DNA of 13,124 nt, taken from an uncultured Gemmatimonadota bacterium. Its GTDB lineage: Bacteria > Gemmatimonadota > Gemmatimonadetes > Gemmatimonadales > GWC2-71-9. Of the stretch, positions 5,985 through 11,395 are shown in pieces. Positions within the stretch are counted from its first letter, which is position 1; the number at the start of each line of letters is the position of its first letter. Location: assembly GCA_946480845.1 (NCBI GenBank), contig CAMLLJ010000063.1, positions 1 through 13,124 of the forward strand, read 5' to 3'. The notes below the pieces were generated by a model. The model was not told the origin of the DNA. It saw only the letters and a program-made list of their open reading frames with translations, and ran no database searches. Made by a program: the position numbers and the translations under genes.

Positions 5985-7658
5985 ATGACAAGGTCCATTG
6001 CAGTGCTGGCCGCGACGCTGCTCGTCACGGCGACCCACTCCGCGCAGGCACAGCAGGCTGCTGGCTCCCCGCCGGCGCTCCAGGCCGCCCAGCGCCTGAT
6101 GGGCGCCAGCCAGTTCGACTCGGCTGCCACGTTGCTCGAGGGTGTCGTCGTATCCACACCCGGCAACGGCCAGGCCTGGATGCTCCTCGGCCGGGCGCGC
6201 CGCCGCCTCGGGGACCGCGCCGGCGCCGCGGAGGCCCTGCAGAAGGCACATGCGATACCGGCCACCCGCCGTCCCGCGACCCTCCAGCTCTTCCTGCTCG
6301 CCGCCGATGGCGGCCCCGGCGACGACGCGGCGCGCTGGCTCGGCGAGGTGCGCTCGAACGGGTTCGACTTCACGACGGTCCTCGGCAATCCCGAGGTCGA
6401 GAAGCTGCGCGGCGATCCGCGCTTCGCGGCGCTCTTCCCGGACTCGGCCGTCTTCGCCAGGGCGTTCGCCGAGCCGGTCCGGGTGATCCACGAGTGGCGC
6501 GGCACCGCGGTCGGGGGTGAGTTCGGCTGGATCGCGCGCGCCGTGGGGGACGTGGACGGCGACCGCGTGAGCGACGTCGTCGTCTCGGCACCGGCCAACC
6601 CGCCCGCGGGCGCGCAGCGCGGTGAGGTCTTCGTCTACTCGGGCCGCTCGGGCAGGCAGCTCTGGCGCCAGGTCGGAGATTCCGCGGCACGGCTGGGCAT
6701 CGGCCTCGAGGCGGCCGGCGACGTCAATGCCGACGGGACCCCCGACGTAGTCGCCGGCGCGCCCGGCATCAACGCCGTCCTGATCCTCTCGGGGCGCGAC
6801 GGCAGGGAGCTGCTGCGCCTGCGCGGTGACTCAGCCGACCAGGGCCTGGGGACCAGTGCGGCGGGTATCGGCGACTTCGATGGCGACGGCCATGCCGACA
6901 TCGCCGCCGGTGCGCCCGGCAGCACCGCATCGGGTGCGCCGAAGGGACGGGCCTATGTCTTCTCGGGCAAGGACGGGCGGCGGCTTCTCACACTCGATGG
7001 GGAGAACGCGAACGACGCCTTCGGCTCGGCCGTCGGCGGCGGCAACGGGAAGCTGCTCCTCATCGGCGCTGCGGGCGGCGGCCCGCAGCAGCGTGGGAGG
7101 GTCTACGCCTACGACCGGCTGGCCGCGACGCCCCGCTTCGTGAAGGACGCCGACTCGACCGGCGTTGCGTTCGGGGGGATGTTCGTGTCGATCGTCGGCG
7201 ACGTGAACGCCGACCGTGCCGACGACTTCTTCGTGTCCGACTATCCGAACGGGGCCAGGGGCCCGTCTACCGGACGCGGGTACGTATTCTCGGGCAGGGA
7301 CGGGACGCGCCTGCTCACGATCACCGGGGAGGCGGCTGGCGAGGGCTTCGGCATCGGCGCCGCGAGGACGGGCGACGTGAACCATGACGGCCACGACGAT
7401 CTCGTCCTCGGCGCGTGGCAGCATTCCGGGAAGGCCTGGTCGGGCGGGCGCATCGCCGTGGTGTCCGGGAAGGACGGTTCGACGATCCGGACGATGACCG
7501 GCGCGGTGCCGGGCGAGACGCTGGGCTTCGATGCGGTCGGCATCGGCGACGTGGATGGCGACGGCAACATCGACTTCCTGGTGACGTCCGCCTGGAGTCT
7601 CGTGAACGGCTACCGCACGGGCAGGACCTGGGTCGTGGCGGGCGAACCGGCGCGCTGA
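5985..7658 (+). CDS. Secreted TPR plus seven-bladed FG-GAP (integrin-alpha-like) propeller protein
   Basis: 557-residue exported protein. The signal peptide (1-23) ends SAQA-Q. Residues 30-150 form an N-terminal TPR-like helical unit (ALQAAQRLMGASQFDSAATL, AWMLLGRARRRLGDRAGAAEAL) ending NPEVEKLRGDPRFAAL. Then seven FG-GAP-like repeats are spaced about 50-58 residues apart. Calcium-loop motifs DxDxDG or near variants lie at 188-197, 245-254, 296-305, 405-414, 463-472 and 521-530. The blade near 350-360 has GGGNGK in place of the Asp-rich loop. Each blade also has a G-R/K-x-Y/W-V-x-S/A-G strand (for example GRAYVFSGKDGR). Seven blades match an integrin-alpha-type propeller, usually an extracellular binding scaffold. 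The ATG at 5985 is chosen because it directly precedes the signal peptide; the upstream frame overlaps the PD40 gene. It ends 10 nt before the convergent regulator gene. The ligand is unknown. Confidence 0.93.
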   Translation: MTRSIAVLAATLLVTATHSAQAQQAAGSPPALQAAQRLMGASQFDSAATLLEGVVVSTPGNGQAWMLLGRARRRLGDRAGAAEALQKAHAIPATRRPATLQLFLLAADGGPGDDAARWLGEVRSNGFDFTTVLGNPEVEKLRGDPRFAALFPDSAVFARAFAEPVRVIHEWRGTAVGGEFGWIARAVGDVDGDRVSDVVVSAPANPPAGAQRGEVFVYSGRSGRQLWRQVGDSAARLGIGLEAAGDVNADGTPDVVAGAPGINAVLILSGRDGRELLRLRGDSADQGLGTSAAGIGDFDGDGHADIAAGAPGSTASGAPKGRAYVFSGKDGRRLLTLDGENANDAFGSAVGGGNGKLLLIGAAGGGPQQRGRVYAYDRLAATPRFVKDADSTGVAFGGMFVSIVGDVNADRADDFFVSDYPNGARGPSTGRGYVFSGRDGTRLLTITGEAAGEGFGIGAARTGDVNHDGHDDLVLGAWQHSGKAWSGGRIAVVSGKDGSTIRTMTGAVPGETLGFDAVGIGDVDGDGNIDFLVTSAWSLVNGYRTGRTWVVAGEPAR

Positions 7659-7668
7659 GCCGGGGTTC

Positions 7669-8466
7669 TCAGTCGGCGGAGGCCGTCCCGCGCAGCCTGG
7701 CCTCGACTGCCTGGCGGAAGCTCCGGCTCAGCTTGAGCTTGGTGCCGCTCCGGAGCACGACCATGTAGTCGCCCGAGAACCACGGCTCGAGCTCGGCAAC
7801 GTGCGCGACGTTGACGATGCTGGAGCGGTGGATCCGCGCGAAGCGCCGCGGGTCGAGCCCCGCTTCGAGGTCGGACAGCGTCTCGCGCAGCAGGTGCTCC
7901 GCCCCGCCCGCATGCAGCCGCACGTAGTTGCCGGCGGCCTCCGCGTACTCGAGGTCGCTGACCGGAACGACGATCACCCGCCCCTCATCCCGCACCAGCA
8001 GCCGTTCCAGGTAGGCGCCATCCGTCCGTGCGTCGCGCTCGGTGCGCACTTGCGCGAGCAGGCCCGCCAGGGTCCGCGCCCGCGCGCCATCCGCTCCGGC
8101 GATCGCAGCCTTGGCCCGCGCGAGCGCGCTGGTGAAGCGCGCCTCGGAGTAGGGCTTGAGCAGGTAGTCCACCGCCTGGGCATCGAACGCCTGCAGTGCG
8201 TAGCGGTCGTAGGCAGTGGTGAAGACGACGGCGGGCATCCGGTCGGGAGGGACGGCCTGCAGCACCTCGAAACCATCCAGGTCGGGCATCTGCACATCGA
8301 GGAACAGCAGGTGCGGCCGGTGCCGGTCGATCGCTTCGAGCGCCGCGAGCCCGCCGCTGCACTCGGCGGCCAGCCGGACACCGGGGTCGCCTTCGAGGAG
8401 GCGGCGAAGACGGTCGCGCGCCAGCGGCTCGTCGTCCGCCACCACGACGCTGATCGGCCCGCTCAT
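7669..8466 (-). CDS. LytTR-family response regulator, partner of the adjacent kinase
   Basis: 265-residue two-component regulator (LytR/AlgR type). The receiver domain (5-120) has the acidic pair D11-D12, phosphoacceptor D57 in LLFLDVQMPD, T84-T85 in VVFTT and K104 in LLKPY, all intact. A linker of about 30 residues (Ala/Arg-rich, 121-150) leads to a LytTR DNA-binding domain (153-257) with LLVRDEGRVIVVPVSDLEY, GNYVRLH, RFARIHRSSIVNVAHV and KLKLSRSFRQAV. LytTR domains bind imperfect direct repeats in promoters (family knowledge). The ATG (8466-8464) overlaps the TGA of the upstream kinase as ATGA, so the two genes are one translationally coupled operon. Its stop is only 10 nt from the stop of the convergent FG-GAP gene, so there is no room for a separate terminator. 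The targets are unknown; the divergent regulator and TonB receptor are candidates by neighbourhood. Confidence 0.95.
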   Translation of the reverse strand: MSGPISVVVADDEPLARDRLRRLLEGDPGVRLAAECSGGLAALEAIDRHRPHLLFLDVQMPDLDGFEVLQAVPPDRMPAVVFTTAYDRYALQAFDAQAVDYLLKPYSEARFTSALARAKAAIAGADGARARTLAGLLAQVRTERDARTDGAYLERLLVRDEGRVIVVPVSDLEYAEAAGNYVRLHAGGAEHLLRETLSDLEAGLDPRRFARIHRSSIVNVAHVAELEPWFSGDYMVVLRSGTKLKLSRSFRQAVEARLRGTASAD

Positions 8467-10307
8467 GCGGTGCGGGCCCGGGCACCGCGGCGCAGCGCGG
8501 CGACGGCATCGCGCCCGCGGCCCAGCGCGAGCTCGCGACCGGGATCGGGCTCCGCCTGCGCGACGCCCGCGCCGTCCAGCATGACGCGCATGAGGTCGCC
8601 CAGCGCCACGGTGAGCGCGTCCGCCCGCGCCGGATCGGTGCCGGCCAGCGCCGCGATGTCGTCGAGCACGCCCGCGATGAAGTCGGGCTGCAGGCGCCAG
8701 CTCACGGCATCGACCTCGGCCTGCGCGAGATCGCGCGCGAGCAGCTCGCCGGCCAGCGCCTCCTCGGTGTAGCGCTCCTGCACGACCCACACATGCGCCG
8801 CGGTGGCGATCGCCACGTACACCATCGCGCCCCAGACCATGTAGGCCGTGATCCAGCCCGGCGGGTACTCCGGCCGGATGATCCCGGCGGACCGGTAGAG
8901 CACCTGCTGCGCGGCGACGACGGCGGCACCTCCGAGGATGTGGCAGAGGACCAGCAGCGGGAGCCGCCGCACCCGCGTCGCGATCCACCGGGCCCAGAGG
9001 ATGACGAGCGGCGTGGCGAAGAGCCACGGAAGGATCTCCATGGCGCGGCCCCGCGCTGCCGCGAGGGCGGCATCGGGAACCGGAAGGCGCGGCAGCTGGT
9101 CGGCAAGGGACGTGGGGAAGCCGGCCACGTAGACCAGGGCCCAGCCGCCGAGGATCGCCAGCGCCGCGCGTGAAGCGGTCATCGGGCTGCTGCGGAGCAG
9201 CGGCGCGGGACGCTCGAGCTCCGTCCCTTCCGGCTCGGATACCGACGAAGGCCCTGCCAGCCGGAGCGGCAGGTCGAGCGATGCGGCGGTTCCTCCAGCC
9301 GGCAGGGGACGGAGCGACAGCGTCGCGTCGTTGCCATAGAGCTGCTCGAGGCGGCGCCGGGTGAGGCCAAGTCCCACGCCCTCGCGCAGGCGGCCGGCCG
9401 GCATGCCGGCTCCGTTGTCGGTGACTTCGAGACGCAGCCTGCCGGCAGCGGCCCGCGCCTCCATCCGCACCCGTCCGCCTCGCCCCCCCTGGCCGATGCC
9501 GTGCCGGATCGCGTTCTCCAGCAGCGGCTGCATCAGCAGCCGCGGCACCGTCGCGCTGCCGACCTCCGGCGCGATGTCGAACTCGACCGACAGCGCGTCC
9601 GCGAATCGTGTCTCCTGGATCTCGGCGTAGGCGCGGAGCCAGTCGGTCTCCTCGGCCACGGTCACCAGCTGGGTGCCGGGCCGGTCGAAGGTGGTGCGCA
9701 CCAGCTCGCCCAGGCGGGCCAGGAGCTGCCGGGCGCGCACGAAGTCGCGGTGCACCAGTTCCGCCACGCTGTTGAGCGTGTTGAACAGGAAGTGCGGCTG
9801 CAGCTGCAGGAGCAGGACCTGGAGCCGGGCTTCGAGCACCTGGGTCTGCAGCCGCGCCGAGTGGAGCCGCGCCCGCTGCAGCTCGAGCCGGTAGGTCACG
9901 ACGGTCGCGGCCGCCAGCGCCGCAATGAAGGCGAGGATGTTCGAGTCGGTGCGGGCGAGGGCAAACCGGCCGTAGCTGAATGCGTCGCCCTCCGGGCGCA
10001 CCCCGAAGTACAGCATCGTCGCCGGCTCGACGGCGAAGATGACGAGCAGGAGCGCAAGCGCGGCCAGCGCCGCGCGGCCGCGCGAGATGGTGCCCCTGAG
10101 CACCGCGCGGACCAGTTGATGAAAGACCGGAGCCAGCAGGATGAACGGAAGGCCGAAGAGCATCCCACGCTGGAACGCCGGCAGCATGAACCGCGCGGGG
10201 ATGGTGCCCGTGAGGATGCGCAGTGGCAGCCGGACCATCACGAAGCAGGCCCAGAGCCCCGTGCCGGTGGCCCACGCCCGTGCGAGGTACGGCCAGTTGA
10301 TCCGCAT
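8463..10307 (-). CDS. LytS-type sensor histidine kinase fused to a second, degenerate LytS-like module
   Basis: 614 residues from the ATG at 10307. Module 1 (1-350) is a complete LytS/YpdA-type kinase with about four membrane helices (11-27, 46-66, 78-101, 123-139) and a short coiled-coil. Its phosphoacceptor box LQLQPHFLFNTLNS has His172. The ATPase domain has LLENAIRHG (N-box), DNGAGM (297-302) and GVGLGL (310-315). Module 2 (376-614) repeats the layout: four hydrophobic helices (about 380-397, 424-443, 449-470, 485-508), a coiled-coil, then WRLQPDFIAGVLDDIAAL, which aligns with the His box but has Asp542 at the His position. Module 2 ends about where the ATPase domain would begin. The linker 350-375 keeps GC-rich third positions in frame, supporting one continuous protein. 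The start is chosen because TTGCCG-N18-CATATT lies 5 nt upstream; ATG 10328 would add seven residues, and the longer open frame to 10550 invades the regulator's leader. It overlaps the downstream regulator by 4 nt. Confidence 0.9.
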   Translation of the reverse strand: MRINWPYLARAWATGTGLWACFVMVRLPLRILTGTIPARFMLPAFQRGMLFGLPFILLAPVFHQLVRAVLRGTISRGRAALAALALLLVIFAVEPATMLYFGVRPEGDAFSYGRFALARTDSNILAFIAALAAATVVTYRLELQRARLHSARLQTQVLEARLQVLLLQLQPHFLFNTLNSVAELVHRDFVRARQLLARLGELVRTTFDRPGTQLVTVAEETDWLRAYAEIQETRFADALSVEFDIAPEVGSATVPRLLMQPLLENAIRHGIGQGGRGGRVRMEARAAAGRLRLEVTDNGAGMPAGRLREGVGLGLTRRRLEQLYGNDATLSLRPLPAGGTAASLDLPLRLAGPSSVSEPEGTELERPAPLLRSSPMTASRAALAILGGWALVYVAGFPTSLADQLPRLPVPDAALAAARGRAMEILPWLFATPLVILWARWIATRVRRLPLLVLCHILGGAAVVAAQQVLYRSAGIIRPEYPPGWITAYMVWGAMVYVAIATAAHVWVVQERYTEEALAGELLARDLAQAEVDAVSWRLQPDFIAGVLDDIAALAGTDPARADALTVALGDLMRVMLDGAGVAQAEPDPGRELALGRGRDAVAALRRGARARTA

Positions 10308-10312
10308 GCGCC

Positions 10313-10342
10313 AATATGCCGCGCGCATGCGGCTGGCGGCAA
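10313..10342 (-). promoter_or_regulatory. Candidate promoter giving a leaderless histidine-kinase message
   Basis: On the minus strand TTGCCG (10342 to 10337) and CATATT (10318 to 10313) have an 18-nt spacer. The ATG at 10307 is only 5 nt after the -10, so transcription would begin at or next to the start codon. No Shine-Dalgarno sequence precedes this ATG. The same 5-nt spacing is seen before the CPXCG gene. Confidence 0.4.
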
Positions 10343-10493
10343 CTGGGACGGAGCCGGCCTCACGGGGCTGCTGATCGTCCGCGGCGACTCGTCCCTCGCC
10401 AGCGCGCTTCGTCCCCGGTCCCACGCGTTTCAGGGTGCTCCCCCTGCAGAATTGCTGTTTCCGCGCAGCTATCCCCGGTGCGACTCGGCCGAT

Positions 10494-10541
10494 TCCCGCC
10501 GTCACACTGCGCAGGACGCACGCCGCATCGTGACGGCGGGA
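10494..10541 (+). repeat. Perfect 12-bp inverted repeat upstream of the second LytTR regulator
   Basis: TCCCGCCGTCAC (10494-10505) is the exact reverse complement of GTGACGGCGGGA (10530-10541), with 24 nt between. The inner stretch can form a small extra hairpin (TGCG/CGCA). It ends 10 nt before AGGAGG (10552-10557) of the regulator gene. No T-run follows, so it is not an intrinsic terminator. It could be a two-half-site operator or a leader hairpin. The rest of 10308-10562 shows no convincing plus-strand promoter. Confidence 0.6.
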
Positions 10542-10562
10542 CATTCGCACCAGGAGGGAGCC

Positions 10563-11267
10563 ATGAGGGAGACGATTCGCGTGGTCGCGGTCGATGACGA
10601 GGCGCTGGCACGTGCGCGGGTGCGCGGCATGCTGGCGGACTGCTCATGGGTGGAGCTGGTCGGCGAGGCCGCGGACGGCGAGTCGGCCGTCCGGCAGATC
10701 GACCAGCTCCGGCCCGACGTGGTCCTCCTCGACATGGAGATGGCGGGGATGAACGGGCTCGACGTGCTGGCCGGCGCCGCGCACCGGCCGGCCGTCGTCT
10801 TCACCACTGCGCACGACCGCTACGCCGTCGCGGCCTTCGAGGTGGAGGCGGCGGACTACCTGCTCAAGCCGTTCGGCGCCGAGCGGCTGCGCCAGGCGCT
10901 GGAACGCGCGCGCATGCGCCTGCCCGACGGGCCGAGCCCCTGGCTCAGCCGGCTGCTGATCCGGGAGCGGGGCGGGATCGTCGTCGTGCCGCTCAGCGAG
11001 GTGGAGTGGTTCGAGGCGCGCGACGACTATGTCCGGCTGCACACGGCCGGGGGGCGGCATCTGGTCCACGCCACGATCGGCGAGCTGGAGCGGCGGACCG
11101 ACCCCACGCAGTTCCTGCGCATCCATCGGTCGCACATGGTCCGCCTCGACCGCATCACGGCGATCCACCGCACGCCCGAAGGCCGTCTCATCGTGGAACT
11201 GAAGAGCGGGGTCCGGCTCAATGCGAGCCGGAGCCGCGCGCCGGCCCTGCGGGGCATCGGCCTCTGA
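10563..11267 (+). CDS. Second LytTR-family response regulator, divergent from the kinase operon
   Basis: 234-residue LytR/AlgR-type regulator. The receiver (5-115) keeps D11-D12, phosphoacceptor D57 in VVLLDMEMAGMNG, T81-T82 in VVFTT and K102 in LLKPF. After a short linker, the LytTR domain (about 128-226) shows LLIRERGGIVVVPLSEVEWF, RDDYVRLHT, FLRIHRSHMVRLDRI and a final LNASRSRAPAL. It is a paralogue of the minus-strand regulator at 7669-8466 but has a shorter linker. The start is fixed by AGGAGG at 10552-10557, 5 nt before the ATG; the longer open frame upstream is antisense to the kinase and is discarded. No kinase gene of its own is seen, so the divergent fused kinase is the nearest candidate donor. 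A TonB-dependent receptor gene follows after 128 nt on the same strand and could be a target. A 12-bp inverted repeat precedes its ribosome binding site. Confidence 0.95.
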   Translation: MRETIRVVAVDDEALARARVRGMLADCSWVELVGEAADGESAVRQIDQLRPDVVLLDMEMAGMNGLDVLAGAAHRPAVVFTTAHDRYAVAAFEVEAADYLLKPFGAERLRQALERARMRLPDGPSPWLSRLLIRERGGIVVVPLSEVEWFEARDDYVRLHTAGGRHLVHATIGELERRTDPTQFLRIHRSHMVRLDRITAIHRTPEGRLIVELKSGVRLNASRSRAPALRGIGL

Positions 11268-11395
11268 CGGCGTGGCGTCCGCCGACGGTGGCGGTGCGTT
11301 CACCGAATGGCGGTCCATGGCGTGGCGGGTCGGACGTTAGGGTGTGTGAGCGGCACGGGTCGCTGGCCGCTGCCTACCCTTTGGAGGACGTTTCC

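Noticed and set aside
7655..7672. CTGAG/CTCAG inverted repeat at the convergent ends of the FG-GAP and regulator genes, as a shared terminator
   Set aside because: It has only a 5-bp stem, an 8-nt loop and no T-run on either strand.
9501..10562. Plus-strand N-terminal extension of the second LytTR regulator
   Set aside because: The extension is antisense to the histidine kinase and unlike any receiver. AGGAGG at 10552-10557 fixes the start at 10563.
11298..11338. Possible LytTR-binding direct repeats upstream of the TonB receptor gene (GTT at 11298 and 11336)
   Set aside because: The GTT cores are 38 nt apart, while known LytTR sites have repeats about 21-22 nt apart, and the flanking bases fit poorly.
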